From: JALYNX01 sp963780755
Lineage (GTDB): Bacteria; Actinomycetota; Acidimicrobiia; Spongiisociales; ZC4RG35
Direction: 5' to 3'
Assembly: GCA_963780755.1 (NCBI GenBank)
Contig: CAWACX010000002.1
Span: forward strand, 496,001 to 560,000
Length of the DNA: 64,000 nucleotides
The position numbers and the translations under genes are program-made. This document shows positions 1 to 9,655 of this stretch, piece by piece. The notes under the pieces were generated by a model. It was not told the origin of the DNA and made no database searches. It saw only the letters and a list, made by a program, of their open reading frames with translations. Position 1 is the first letter of the stretch. Every line of letters starts with the position of its first letter.

Positions 1-168
1 CTCTCCCTTCCCAAGATCGGAGAGCACTTCCAGCGCGACCACACCACGGTCCTGCACTCGGTCGAGAAGGTGAAGCGGATCCTTCGCTCGGACCGAGCGG
101 TGTTCGACCGGGTCACACAACTCACACAGGACCTGAGGAAAGGTGGGCAGGTATCCCCAGGGTCTTGA
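1..168 (+). CDS. dnaA: Chromosomal replication initiator DnaA, C-terminal end (5' truncated by window)
   Basis: Only the last 55 codons are present. They hold the end of DnaA domain IV, the helix-turn-helix that binds DnaA boxes. The signature DHTTVLHSVEKV is visible at about residues 14-25 of the fragment, close to the family DHTTVxxAxxKI motif. DnaA binds the origin and melts it to start replication. The neighbours dnaN, recF, gyrB and gyrA match the usual origin region. The stop codon is at 166-168. Confidence 0.95.
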   Translation, partial: LSLPKIGEHFQRDHTTVLHSVEKVKRILRSDRAVFDRVTQLTQDLRKGGQVSPGS

Positions 169-341
169 GTTATCCCCCGTCGGCCACCACTTATCCCATC
201 ATCTGTCGACAGCCCCTTCCACAACCGGAAACCCAATCACCACTTGCTCAACAGCCCGCAATCCACAAGTACACAACCCCCTACTACGACTAATACTCTT
301 TAAATGAAACTTCATAGGAACGGAAGAAGGGACAACCTGCT
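169..341. other. Candidate chromosomal replication origin (oriC) between dnaA and dnaN
   Basis: This 173-bp gap is AT-richer than its surroundings. It carries near-matches to the DnaA box TTATCCACA: TTATCCCCC at 170-178, TTATCCCAT at 191-199, and CAATCCACA at 259-267. An AT-rich stretch at about 281-315 could be the unwinding element. Actinobacterial origins usually lie between dnaA and dnaN. The boxes are imperfect and few, so the site is an inference from position plus weak motifs. Confidence 0.6.
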
Positions 342-1437
342 GTGAGAATCCGAGCCCAACGAGACGATCTCGCCGATGTTCTCGCCAGGGCGAATCGAGC
401 AGTTGGCACCCGCACCGCCCTTCCCGTCCTCCAGGGCCTGCTCTGCGAGGTCGCAGGCACCAACCTCCGGGTCACCGGCACCGACCTCGATATGACCGTG
501 CGCACCACCGCAGAGGTCGAGGTCCTCGAGGAAGGCAGGGCCGTGATCCCGGGCCGTCTCCTTTCTGAGGCGGTTCGCAAGATGCCGGCCGGGTCGGTCA
601 CCATCGGCGTGACCGAGAACGACATTGAGATCCAAGGCAACGGCCCACGGTTCACACTGCGACCGCTGTCGACCGACGACTTCCCGGTGCACGAAGAGGT
701 GGTCGCCGATGGGGTCGAGGTCGATGGGGAGGAGCTGGCCGAGGCCATCAACCAGGTGACGATCGCGGCCTCCGGGGACGGCGCCCGACCGATCCTCACC
801 GGTGTGCTGTTCGAGGGATCGGAGAGTGGGCTGCGCATGGTCGCCACCGATTCCTACCGCCTGGCGAAGGTCGACCTCGCCGGGGTCGGGCTTGAGGGGA
901 CCGCGCTCGTGCCGGCGCGAGGGTTGCGCGAGCTGCCGCGGACCATCGGATCCTCCAAGGTCACCGCCCAACTCCTTGATCGTGAAGCCGTGTTTTCTTC
1001 CGACAAGGGGATGCTCCGGCTGAGGCTGATCGATGGGAACTTCCCCAAGTACCAGTCACTTCTTCCCGACAGCTATCCCAACCAAATCGTGGTGGAGAAG
1101 GACCTGCTGCTCGAGGCCCTGGGCCGGGTCACGCTGGTCGCCGAGGACCACATTCCGGTGCGCCTGAAGTTGATGGAGGGCGGAATCGAAGTCACCGTCA
1201 CCCGACAGGATGTCGGGCGGCGAGAGCGAGCACCTGGCGGGGGAGTACACCGGGTCCGACGAGGAAGTGGCGATCGCCTTCAATCCCAGATATCTCCAGG
1301 ATGGGGTGACGGCGATCCCGGGAGACAAGGTGAGGATCCGGGTGATCGACGCCTTCAAGCCGAGTGTCATCGACAGGGGCACCGAAGACGGTTCCGAGAC
1401 CGGGTTCATCTACCTGCTGATGCCCGTCCGGGTCTGA
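342..1437 (+). CDS. dnaN: DNA polymerase III beta sliding clamp (one frame break)
   Basis: DnaN forms the ring clamp that tethers DNA polymerase III to DNA. The GTG start at 342 follows a GGAAGAAGG ribosome site. The first part, beginning MRIRAQRDDLADVLARANRA, reads in one frame to about 1212. The clamp sequence then continues in the next frame, with EHLAGEYTGSDEEVAIAFNP, and ends with the typical YLLMPVRV. The span is one base longer than a multiple of three, so one extra base near 1212-1220 (GGGCGGCG) explains the break. Restored length is 364 residues, normal for the family. The gene is essential, so a sequence error is more likely than a pseudogene. The stop directly abuts the recF start. 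Confidence 0.9.
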
Positions 1438-2533
1438 ATGCGGGTCGACTGGCTGGCGCTCACCAACTTCCGGTCATATCAGAACCTGGAGTGGGGACCC
1501 GACCCCGGTATCAACCTCTTGGTCGGCCCCAATGGCGCCGGCAAGACCAATCTCCTCGAGGCGGTCGGCTATCTCGCGACCCTGAAGTCGTTCCGCTCGG
1601 TCACCGATGAGGCCATGGTCGCCGACGATTCGAGCTCAGCGGTGGTCCGGGCCGGCATCTCCAGTGGAGAACGGGAGCGGCTGATCGAGGTCGAGATCAA
1701 CCGGGCCGGACGTCGGCGGGCCCAAGTCGACAAGAGCGGTTTGAGGCGGACGGCCGACCTGCTCGGCGTGGTCCGGGTGATCGCCTTCCTCCCCGAGGAC
1801 CTCGACGTCGTGAAGCGGGGCCCGGCGTATCGCCGCGACCTGCTCGACGGCATTGCGGTTCAACTCTGGCCGGGGACTCACCTCGACCAGTCCGAGTTCG
1901 AGCGCGCACTGAGACAGCGAAATGCGTTTCTGCGCAGCGGTGACCGGGACGAGGCGACTCTCGGGGTGTGGGACTCGAGGCTGGCGCAGTCCGGAGGGCG
2001 GGTGATGGCGCGTCGTGCCGCGGCACTCGACACCCTCGGTCCCCGGCTCGAGACCGTCTACGCCGCGATCGCCGGCAGTGAAGATCGGGCTTCGTTGGGA
2101 TACTCGAGCTCCTGGTCCGGCGGGCAATTGGAGCCGGGCAGCGTCGCCGACTACGCCTCACAGATCGCCGCCGCGCTGCAGAATTCCCGTCGTCCCGATT
2201 TCGATCGCCGGGTGACGACGGTCGGTCCCCACCGTGACGAGCCGTCCTTCCAGCATCAATGGCACCGACACCCGGTCCCATGGCAGCCAGGGCGAGCAGA
2301 GGAGCATGGCGCTGGCGGTGAAGCTCGCCGCACATCGCGCGGTGGCCGAGATGATCGGTGAGCCCCCGGTCCTGCTCCTCGACGACGTGTTCTCGGAGCT
2401 CGATTCGACGCGGGCCAAAGCGCTGAGCGACGCGGTTCCCGAAGGTGCGCAGACCCTCATCACCACGGCCCGTCCCGAGGACGTGCCGCTCAGTGGCTCG
2501 CTGTGGCGTGTGGGAGAGGGAGTGACCCGGTGA
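1438..2533 (+). CDS. recF: DNA repair/replication protein RecF (one frame break)
   Basis: RecF is an SMC-like ATPase that loads RecA at gaps with RecOR. The N-terminus shows the family start LTNFRSYQNL and a Walker A motif GPNGAGKTN at about residues 30-38. The later RecF signature TVGPHRDE appears near 2219-2240, then the frame changes. INGTDTRSHGSQGEQRSMAL and the Walker B-like LLLDDVFSELD follow in the next frame. One extra base near 2240-2246 accounts for this. Restored length is about 364 residues, the normal size. It starts one base after dnaN stops and overlaps the next gene by GTGA, so it is co-transcribed. Confidence 0.9.
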
Positions 2534-2829
2534 GCGACCTCTCGTCGTTCGAGTCCTCACTGAGCGAAGTCTTTCGGCGGATGGGGCTGCCCGACCCGGT
2601 GCTGATGTCCCAGATCAGCGACGAATGGGACGACCTCGCCGGCCCGCCCTGGGTTGGGCGTTCCCGCCCAGTTGTGATCCGGGGGACCACCCTTGTGGTC
2701 GAGGCCTCAGCACCGTCCATGGTCGCCTTTCTCCGGTACGGCTCGGCCCAACTCATCGAGACGCTGCGGGCCCGTTTCGGGGCCGGCATCGTGGAGCAGG
2801 TTGACGTCGTTGCCCCCGGTCGGAGTTGA
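2530..2829 (+). CDS. DUF721 (DciA-like) protein
   Basis: This 99-residue protein sits between recF and gyrB, the standard actinobacterial place for the DUF721 family. Members of this family include DciA, which helps load the replicative helicase DnaB. The GTG start at 2530 overlaps the recF stop (GTGA), which favours translational coupling over an in-frame start further upstream. The text contains the family-like stretch WDDLAGPPW around residues 33-41, followed by a KH-like predicted fold. A helicase-loading role is inferred from the family and not shown here. Confidence 0.75.
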   Translation: MSDLSSFESSLSEVFRRMGLPDPVLMSQISDEWDDLAGPPWVGRSRPVVIRGTTLVVEASAPSMVAFLRYGSAQLIETLRARFGAGIVEQVDVVAPGRS

Positions 2830-2849
2830 AGTTTTCCCTGTCGGATGGA

Positions 2850-2879
2850 TTGGTTCTTGTCAGTCGGTACCGGTAAAAT
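2850..2879 (+). promoter_or_regulatory. Possible promoter for gyrB-gyrA
   Basis: The 116-bp gap before gyrB has TTGGTT at 2850-2855 and TAAAAT at 2874-2879, separated by 18 bases. This is a reasonable sigma-70-type pair for a GC-rich genome. A strong ribosome site AAGGAGGG lies at 2936-2943 just before the GTG start. The call rests on motif matching only. Confidence 0.3.
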
Positions 2880-2945
2880 GACATACGTGAAAGTCGCCGA
2901 GCGTAGGCGGACTCCCCCTTTCCACCAGGTCCCCAAAGGAGGGTC

Positions 2946-4856
2946 GTGACGGCCACCCGCGACAGTTACGAAGCCAAGGACATCACGGTTCTCGACGGTC
3001 TCGAGGCGGTCAGGCGTCGGCCCGGGATGTACATCGGTACCACCGGCCCGAGAGGCCTTCACCACCTGATCTGGGAAGTCGTCGACAACGCGGTCGACGA
3101 GGCGATGGCCGGCTTCTGCACCAAGATCCAGGTGACCCTGCTCGCCGACGGTGGGGTCGAAGTCGTGGACGACGGTCGGGGAATCCCCGTCGAACGGGTG
3201 GAGAAGACCCGCAAGTCGGCGCTGACCACCGTGCTCACCACGCTCCATGCCGGCGGCAAGTTCGAACAGGGCGCCTACACCGTCTCCGGCGGCCTCCACG
3301 GGGTCGGGGTCTCCGTGGTGAACGCCCTCTCCTCGCGGCTCGAGGCCGAGGTGCGTCGGGGTGGGTTCGTCTACACCCAGGAGTTCAGGAACGGTGAGCC
3401 CAAGGCCAAGGACCCGAAGAAGGGCAGGCCGATCAAGAAGAGCGGGACCACGATCCGGTTCTGGCCCAGCACCGAGACCTTCCAGGAGACGACCAGCTTC
3501 GACTACGAGACCGTTGCCTCTCGCCTCCGGGAGACGGCATTCCTCAACCGGTCCCTGCACATCACCCTGGTCGACGAGCGTGACGAGGAGTCCCGCACCG
3601 AGGTCTTCTTCTACAAGGGCGGCCTGGTCGATTTCATCAAGCACCTCAACTCGAAGCGCGATCCGCTCCATCCCCATGTCATCGACATTTCCGACTCCAG
3701 CGACGACGCGGAGTTGGACTTGGCACTGCAGTGGACCACCTCTTACACCGAATCGGTCCTCTCCTTCGCCAACAACATCAACACTCACGAAGGCGGCACC
3801 CACGAGGAGGGCTTCCGCAAGGCGCTGACCAAGGCAATCAACGACTTTGCCCGGGCCAAGGGCCTGCTCAAGGAGAAGGACGAGAACCTCACCGGGGAAG
3901 ACGTCCGGGAAGGGCTCACCGCCGTTCTCTCGGTTCGGGTGAAAGAGCCCCAGTTCGAGGGGCAGACCAAGACCAAGCTGGGGAACACCGAGATCCGCTC
4001 CTACGTGGAGAAGGCGTTGAATCGCAAGCTCCCCGAGTGGCTGGAGCGCTATTCACCCGAGTCCCGGCGCATAGTCGAGAAGTGCGTCGGAGCCGCCAAG
4101 GCCCGTGAGGCGGCGCGCAAGGCGAGAGAGCTGACCCGGCGCAAGTCGGGCCTGGAGTCGGGCGGGCTCCCCGACAAGCTCGCCGACTGCTCGAGCCGCG
4201 ACCCCAGCGAGTCCGAGTTGTTCATCGTCGAGGGCAAGTCGGCCGCCGGCCCTGCCAAGTCGGCCCGCGACTCGGTCACCCAGGCCATCCTCCCGATCAG
4301 GGGCAAGATCCTCAACGTGGAGAAGGCCCGTCTGGCCAAGGCCCTGCAGAACACCGAGGTCCAGGACATCATCACCGCCGTGGGGACCGGGGTCGGCGAG
4401 GAGTTCGACATCGAGAAGGTGCGCTATCACAAGGTGGTGCTGCTCGCCGACGCCGACGTCGACGGGGCCCACATCCGCACCCTGCTCCTCACTCTCCTCT
4501 TCCGCCACATGAAGCCGCTCATCGAATGGGGTTACGTCTATATCGCCCAACCGCCGCTGTACCGGGTCAAGGTTGGATCGAAGGTCCACTACCTCAAAGA
4601 CGACTCCTCGCTCGACGAGTTCAAGAAGGAGCACCCCAAGGTCAAGCCGACCCGGTTCAAGGGGCTCGCCGAGATGAACGCCCAGGAACTGTGGGACACC
4701 ACCATGAACCCCGAGACCAGGACGCTGCTCCGGGTGGAGATGGAGGACGCGGTCCTCGCCGAGGAGGTGTTCGTCACCCTGATGGGAGACGACGTCCCCT
4801 CCCGCAAGGCCTTCATCCAGCAGAACGCCGGCGACGTCCGGTTCCTGGACATCTGA
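2946..4856 (+). CDS. gyrB: DNA gyrase subunit B
   Basis: GyrB is the ATPase half of gyrase, which introduces negative supercoils together with GyrA. The 636-residue protein is intact. It opens with the GHKL ATPase motifs: LEAVRRRPGMYIG near residues 19-31, VVDNAVDEA near 45-53, and DDGRGIPV. The Toprim part shows LFIVEGKSA and the acidic DADVDGAHIRTLLL metal site. It ends with the conserved FIQQNAGDVRFLDI. The GTG start at 2946 follows an AAGGAGGG ribosome site. gyrA begins three bases after its stop, so the two form one operon. Confidence 0.97.
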   Translation: MTATRDSYEAKDITVLDGLEAVRRRPGMYIGTTGPRGLHHLIWEVVDNAVDEAMAGFCTKIQVTLLADGGVEVVDDGRGIPVERVEKTRKSALTTVLTTLHAGGKFEQGAYTVSGGLHGVGVSVVNALSSRLEAEVRRGGFVYTQEFRNGEPKAKDPKKGRPIKKSGTTIRFWPSTETFQETTSFDYETVASRLRETAFLNRSLHITLVDERDEESRTEVFFYKGGLVDFIKHLNSKRDPLHPHVIDISDSSDDAELDLALQWTTSYTESVLSFANNINTHEGGTHEEGFRKALTKAINDFARAKGLLKEKDENLTGEDVREGLTAVLSVRVKEPQFEGQTKTKLGNTEIRSYVEKALNRKLPEWLERYSPESRRIVEKCVGAAKAREAARKARELTRRKSGLESGGLPDKLADCSSRDPSESELFIVEGKSAAGPAKSARDSVTQAILPIRGKILNVEKARLAKALQNTEVQDIITAVGTGVGEEFDIEKVRYHKVVLLADADVDGAHIRTLLLTLLFRHMKPLIEWGYVYIAQPPLYRVKVGSKVHYLKDDSSLDEFKKEHPKVKPTRFKGLAEMNAQELWDTTMNPETRTLLRVEMEDAVLAEEVFVTLMGDDVPSRKAFIQQNAGDVRFLDI

Positions 4857-4859
4857 GTC

Positions 4860-7295
4860 ATGGTTTCGAAGACCCCACCCGCCGAGGGCGTGCCCGAGAT
4901 CGAGATCACCCAGGAGATGGAGCAGAGCTTCGTCGACTACGCGATGTCGGTCATCGTCTCCAGGGCCCTGCCCGACGTCCGCGATGGGCTGAAGCCAGTG
5001 CAACGCCGGATCATCTACTCGATGTTCGAGAACAACATCACCTCGGCATCCGCCCACCGCAAGTGCTCCAAGGTCGTCGGTGACGTGATGGGGAACTATC
5101 ACCCCCACGGCGATCAGGCGATCTATGACGCCCTGGTCCGCATGGGCCAGGACTTCTCGATGCGCCATCTGCTCATCGACCCTCAGGGCAACTTCGGCAC
5201 GATCGACGATCCCCCCGGGGCCGCTCGATACACCGAGTGCCGGCTGACCAAGCTCTCCAACCACCTCCTCGACGGGATCAAGGAGGACACTGTCGACTTC
5301 GAGGACAACTACTCGGGGGAGATGCAACAGCCTTCGGTGCTCCCCTCCCGGTTCCCCAACCTCCTGGTCAACGGGTCGCAGGGGATCGCGGTCGGGATGG
5401 CCACCAACATCCCGCCCCACAACCTCAACGAAGTGATCGACGCGTGCCTCCACGCCATCGACAACCCCGACGCCACCGCCGAGGAGCTGATGCAGTTCGT
5501 GAAGGGGCCTGACTTTCCCACCGGGGGCTTCCTGGTGGGCACCTCGGGCATTCGCGACGCCCTCACCACCGGTCGGGGCTCGGTGAAGCTGCGCGGGGTG
5601 TGTGACGTCCAGGAGATCCGCAAGGGGCGCACCGCCATCATCGCCACCGAGCTCCCCTATCAGGTCTCGATCGAGAGGATCGTGGCCAAGATCAGGGAAC
5701 TGGTCGACGGGCGGCGGCTGGAGGGGATTGCCGACATCCGCAACGAGAGCTCGGACCGGGTCGGCACCCGCCTCGTCATCGAGCTCAAGTCGAACGCGGT
5801 GCCCCAGGTGGTGCTCAACCAGCTCTACAAGAACACGCCTCTACAGGACTCGTTCGGATACAACATGGTCTCCCTGGTCGACGGGGTTCCCCGCACCATG
5901 GGGCTCGCCGAGATGATCGGCTACTACCTCGACCACCAGATGGAGGTCATCGAGCGCCGGACCCGGTTCCGCCTCGAAGAGGCCGAGGCGAGGGCTCATA
6001 TCCTCGAGGGCCTGATCATTGCCGTCGACAACATCGACGAGGTGATCAAGCTCATCCGGGGATCTGCGGACACCGCCGAGGCCCGCTCCGCCCTCATCGA
6101 GCGCTTTTCGCTTTCTGAGATCCAGGCCAACGCCATCCTCGACATGCCGTTGCGCCGTCTCACCGCCCTCGAAGTGGACAAGCTGCGCACCGAGCTCGCC
6201 GAGCTCCACGAGCTGATCGCCGAGCTCCAGGGGATCCTGGCCGATCCCAAGCTGCGCTGGGGGATCATCAGGGAGGAGCTGGGGGAGATCAAGGGCACCT
6301 ACGGGGAGGCCCGGAGGAGTCGGATCGTTCCCGACGAGGGCGACCTCTCCCTCGAAGACCTGATCGCCGACGACGAGCTGATCGTCACCGTCTCCCAGAC
6401 CGGCTACATCAAATCGGTGCCCGCCTCCACCTATCGAACTCAGGCCCGGGGAGGCCGGGGGATCAAGGCCGCCGAGGTCCAGGGGGAAGACGTCATCCAA
6501 CACCTGGTTCACACCACGGCGCACGCCTATCTCCTGTTCTTCACCAACAAGGGGCTGGTCCATCGCCTAAAGGCACACGCCATCCCGCGCCAGTCACGCA
6601 CCGCCAAAGGGGTCCTCGCCCAGTCCGTGCTCCCCCTCGAGCCTCAGGAGACGGTGCAGGCGATCATCGACACCCGGGACTACGAGACCGGCCGGTACCT
6701 GGTCATGGTCACGAAACAGGGCGTTGCCAAGAAGACCGAGTTCAAGGAATACGACTCCCGCAACCAGACCCTGGTGGCGATCAAGCTGATCGGTGACGAC
6801 GAGTTGGTCACGGTCCGCACCACCAGCGGGGCCAACGACCTCCTCATCTTCACCAAGGACGGCATGGGGATCCGCTTCAAGGAAGCCGATCTGCGCAGCA
6901 TGGGCCGGGGCACCCAGGGGGTGCGGGGGGTCCGGCTCCGCGAGGGCGACCGGGTGGTGGCCGCCGTCTCCAACGTCGAGGGCGACGACGTGCTGCTACT
7001 CACCTCGTCGGGTTACGGGAAACGGACCGCGATGACCGAGTTCCGTCGCCAGACGCGAGGGGGGCTCGGAGTGAAGGCCTTCAAGCTGACCCGGGTCCGG
7101 GGCAATCTGGTGGGAGCCCTGGCCGTGGCCAAGGAAGGCGACGTCTTCCTGGTCTCCTCCGCCGGGATCGGCATCCGCACTCCGATCGCCAAGATCAGCC
7201 GTCAAAAGCGCGACTCGACCGGGGTTAGGGTCATCGACGTCGGGGCAGGTAACGAGCTCTCGGCGATCGCCGCAGTTCACGAGGTCGAGGACTGA
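4860..7295 (+). CDS. gyrA: DNA gyrase subunit A
   Basis: GyrA cuts and rejoins DNA in gyrase. The intact 811-residue protein starts with the conserved YAMSVIVSRALPDVRDGLKP. The active-site tyrosine is Tyr124 in the motif ARYTECRL. The C-terminal pinwheel carries a GyrA box, QARGGRG. In the quinolone-resistance region the sequence is HPHGDQAIYDALVRM, so the residue matching E. coli Ser83 is Gln86, while the Asp87 equivalent is kept. Gln is uncommon at that site. The gene follows gyrB by three bases. No frame breaks are seen here, in contrast to many neighbours. Confidence 0.97.
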   Translation: MVSKTPPAEGVPEIEITQEMEQSFVDYAMSVIVSRALPDVRDGLKPVQRRIIYSMFENNITSASAHRKCSKVVGDVMGNYHPHGDQAIYDALVRMGQDFSMRHLLIDPQGNFGTIDDPPGAARYTECRLTKLSNHLLDGIKEDTVDFEDNYSGEMQQPSVLPSRFPNLLVNGSQGIAVGMATNIPPHNLNEVIDACLHAIDNPDATAEELMQFVKGPDFPTGGFLVGTSGIRDALTTGRGSVKLRGVCDVQEIRKGRTAIIATELPYQVSIERIVAKIRELVDGRRLEGIADIRNESSDRVGTRLVIELKSNAVPQVVLNQLYKNTPLQDSFGYNMVSLVDGVPRTMGLAEMIGYYLDHQMEVIERRTRFRLEEAEARAHILEGLIIAVDNIDEVIKLIRGSADTAEARSALIERFSLSEIQANAILDMPLRRLTALEVDKLRTELAELHELIAELQGILADPKLRWGIIREELGEIKGTYGEARRSRIVPDEGDLSLEDLIADDELIVTVSQTGYIKSVPASTYRTQARGGRGIKAAEVQGEDVIQHLVHTTAHAYLLFFTNKGLVHRLKAHAIPRQSRTAKGVLAQSVLPLEPQETVQAIIDTRDYETGRYLVMVTKQGVAKKTEFKEYDSRNQTLVAIKLIGDDELVTVRTTSGANDLLIFTKDGMGIRFKEADLRSMGRGTQGVRGVRLREGDRVVAAVSNVEGDDVLLLTSSGYGKRTAMTEFRRQTRGGLGVKAFKLTRVRGNLVGALAVAKEGDVFLVSSAGIGIRTPIAKISRQKRDSTGVRVIDVGAGNELSAIAAVHEVED

Positions 7296-7372
7296 GAAGG
7301 AACCCCCACTGACCGCAAGTCGTTGGTAGGTGGTGGGTCTCTCGTAGACTTCACACAGACACAGGAGCCCAG

Positions 7373-7870
7373 ATGGCAACCGTTCGTCGTGTCCGACGCA
7401 TAATCCGAAAGATCGACCCCTGGACCGCGCTGAAGGTTTCGGCGATCCTATGGGCCGTCGTCGCCATCGCCATGGTCCTCGGCGGGGTGATCTTCTGGTC
7501 GGTGTTCGAGCGCGCCGGCATCCCGCAGCGCCTCACCGATTTCATGGTCGAGATCACTCTCATCGATGAGGGGGCGCAGCCCTTCGCCAACGTCGAGCAG
7601 TTCTTCCGGGTCATGGTGTTCGGATCCGTCGTGATGTGGGTGCTCGCAACCGGGGCGACGGTGGCCGCGGCCATCACCTACAACCTGGTGTCCGATGTGG
7701 TGGGCGGGATCGAGGTCGTGGTGCTCGAGGAGACCCTCAACCCGGTCCCCATGCCGCAGCAGGTCTTGCATCCTCCTGTCGACTACCGGCCCAACGGCTC
7801 GGTGGCGGCCGCCGACCAGGCGGACATCCCCACCGAAGAGACCGCCCCGGTCACCGTCCCCCTCACCTGA
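7373..7870 (+). CDS. DUF3566 transmembrane protein
   Basis: This 165-residue membrane protein lies just after gyrA, where Actinomycetota usually encode a DUF3566 protein. It starts MATVRRVRRIIRKIDPWTAL, then has two membrane segments, at roughly residues 24-46 and 80-103. The stretch YNLVSDVVGGIEVVVLEE is characteristic of the family. The acidic, Thr/Pro-rich tail is probably cytoplasmic. Related genes in mycobacteria occupy the same spot and have been tied loosely to cell-envelope functions. The exact role is unknown. Confidence 0.85.
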   Translation: MATVRRVRRIIRKIDPWTALKVSAILWAVVAIAMVLGGVIFWSVFERAGIPQRLTDFMVEITLIDEGAQPFANVEQFFRVMVFGSVVMWVLATGATVAAAITYNLVSDVVGGIEVVVLEETLNPVPMPQQVLHPPVDYRPNGSVAAADQADIPTEETAPVTVPLT

Positions 7871-7950
7871 CCAACCCCTCCCCCGAAATTTGGTTGCTCA
7901 GGGCTCTATATGACCCCTGTTGGTCCAAATTACGAGGCGGTTGACCGCAA

Positions 7951-8586
7951 TTACGAGTCGTCCGCCATGACCAGGCCCATCGCGGTGGCGGCCTGCAGGT
8001 AGTCGAGCGACCTTTCGAACACCAGCGTCGGTTCGCTTCCCGCCACGTCGGCCGCGGCGGCGAGCGCGACACCGGACAGGAACGCTGCGTCGTCGACGAT
8101 GGTGACCCGCCGTCGGGCCCCGACGGCGAGGCAGGCGGCGAACCGGTTCCCGGAATGGGCCAAGGCGATCCGCCTTCCGGCATACGACAGGTCGGTGACG
8201 GCCCCGGCGCCTACCGGCTCTGGAAAGCGGACCGCGTGGTCCTCGCCCTCCTCGTAGTCCGGGTGGGAAGCGGCCACCAGACGGAGATCGGTCTCCCGGT
8301 CCGCCAAAGCGAGGGCGATGCCCGCCACCGACCCTGCAGCGACCCGGACCCCCGGCTCCAGTGTCTCCCCGTCCCAGATCAGGTCGACACCATGCTTTCG
8401 GGCAAGCCCTGGTGCGTCCGGCCCGCTCCCCAAAAGGAGATCGCAACCTGCGGCCGACGGGACCACCTCGAAGCTCTTGCTCCGCGCCGGCCCGATGACC
8501 ACGACCTCGTCCACCGTGGGATGGGCGCTCAGGGAATGGGCGGCGCGGACCGCGTTGTCCCCGGTGACCAGGACCCCGACTCTCAC
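7951..8586 (-). CDS. Hypothetical Rossmann-like protein
   Basis: I do not recognise this 211-residue protein with confidence. The N-terminus MRVGVLVTGDNAVRAAHSL, followed by a hydrophobic strand VDEVVVIGP, looks like a Rossmann beta-alpha-beta unit. The middle and C-terminus have Ala/Val-rich helices (FLSGVALAAAADVAG). The pattern recalls nucleotide-binding oxidoreductase N-domains, but no clear glycine-rich GxGxxG is present. The GTG start overlaps the stop of the upstream small membrane-protein gene by GTGA, so the two are probably translated together. Convergent with the DUF3566 gene. Confidence 0.55.
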   Translation of the reverse strand: MRVGVLVTGDNAVRAAHSLSAHPTVDEVVVIGPARSKSFEVVPSAAGCDLLLGSGPDAPGLARKHGVDLIWDGETLEPGVRVAAGSVAGIALALADRETDLRLVAASHPDYEEGEDHAVRFPEPVGAGAVTDLSYAGRRIALAHSGNRFAACLAVGARRRVTIVDDAAFLSGVALAAAADVAGSEPTLVFERSLDYLQAATAMGLVMADDS

Positions 8587-8702
8587 GTGGGGTGGATCGG
8601 GCTCCAGGCGGAGTCAGGCTCCACCTGATCGACGCCGCGCCTTCGCATGAAGAGAAAGGCGGCAATCGCGCCCAGGATGATCAAGGGGGAGAGGCGTTTC
8701 AC
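8583..8702 (-). CDS. Small single-span membrane protein
   Basis: This 39-residue gene starts at GTG 8702 with VKRLSPLIILGAIAAFLFMR. That is one membrane helix followed by a basic stop-transfer run RRR, then a short polar tail. It overlaps the start of the Rossmann-like gene by four bases (GTGA), which supports it being real and coupled. A longer in-frame reading upstream (to 8777) would cross the promoter of the divergent SPFH gene and is less likely. Function unknown. Confidence 0.5.
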   Translation of the reverse strand: MKRLSPLIILGAIAAFLFMRRRGVDQVEPDSAWSPIHPT

Positions 8703-8764
8703 ATGCGCAGTGTATCGGTGGCCTGAGCTATTGACCCTTGATACCGATTTGATATCATCGTGAT

Positions 8765-9655
8765 ATGACAAGCTCACAGTCGATGTCGCAGGAGCGAGTG
8801 ATCAGCGGTCTCTCGGGATGGCTGATGGTGTTCGTCTCCCTGGCCGTGGTGTTAGTTGGATCGGCACTCGTGGTCTATGGCGTGACCGAGGAGAACTGGT
8901 GGCTCACGACGGTGGCCGTGACAATCGCCGTCCTCGGCGGGCTTTCCTTCGTCGGGCTCTTCGTCAACCAGCCCAATCAGTCCCGGGTGGTCACGCTCTT
9001 TGGCCGCTATCTGGGAACAGTGCGGGAGAACGGGTTCCGCTGGGTGAACCCACTCACCGAGCGGAAGGACATCTCGCTCCGGATCCGCACCTTCGATTCG
9101 GACGTGCTCAAAGTGAATGACGCCGTGGGCAACCCGGTCGAGATCGCAGCAGTCATCAACTGGCAGGTGGTCGACACCGCCCGTGCCGCGTTCGATGTCG
9201 AGGACTACGAGCATTTCGTAAAGGTCCAAACCGAGGCAGCCATCCGACATGTGGCCAGCGAGTACCCGTATGACCACATCGAAGACGAGGGCCCATCACT
9301 CCGCGCCAACGCCGATGATGTGACCTCGACGCTGTCGCGGGAGCTCCAGGACCGTCTCGACGAGGCCGGGGTCTCGATTCGAGACTGTCGCCTTCGGAGG
9401 CTCGCATATGCCCCCGAGATTGCGGGCGAGATGTTGCGTCGCCAGCAGGCAGGGGCGGTGATCGCGGCCCGCAAGTTGATCGTCAAGGGTGCGGTCACCA
9501 TGGTGCAGGACGCCCTGGAGCAGCTTGCCGCGGAGCACATCGTCGAGCTCGACGAGGAGCGCAAGGCGGCGATGGTGTCCAACCTGATGGTGGTCCTCAC
9601 CGGTGACCGCAGCGTCCAGCCGGTGGTCAATGCCGGCACTCTGTATCCCGGATGA
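8765..9655 (+). CDS. SPFH-domain (stomatin/prohibitin-like) membrane protein
   Basis: The 296-residue protein has two membrane helices at about residues 21-41 and 47-66. An SPFH/band-7 domain follows, with typical text such as VTLFGRYLGTVRENGFRWVNP and INWQVVDTARAAFDV. A helical region with EIAGEMLRRQQAGAVIAARK matches the prohibitin-type coiled-coil segment. SPFH proteins make membrane scaffolds that organise lipids or proteases. The ATG start at 8765 follows a TATCATCGTGAT stretch. Its stop overlaps the next ATG (ATGA), pairing it tightly with a DNA-binding-type small protein. Confidence 0.9.
   Translation: MTSSQSMSQERVISGLSGWLMVFVSLAVVLVGSALVVYGVTEENWWLTTVAVTIAVLGGLSFVGLFVNQPNQSRVVTLFGRYLGTVRENGFRWVNPLTERKDISLRIRTFDSDVLKVNDAVGNPVEIAAVINWQVVDTARAAFDVEDYEHFVKVQTEAAIRHVASEYPYDHIEDEGPSLRANADDVTSTLSRELQDRLDEAGVSIRDCRLRRLAYAPEIAGEMLRRQQAGAVIAARKLIVKGAVTMVQDALEQLAAEHIVELDEERKAAMVSNLMVVLTGDRSVQPVVNAGTLYPG

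Noticed and set aside
4053..6563. Long open frames on the minus strand opposite gyrB and gyrA (for example 4053-5453 and 5841-6563).
   Set aside because: They are shadows of high-GC coding sequence. They show no protein-family signal and no ribosome sites, and gyrA and gyrB are clear on the plus strand.
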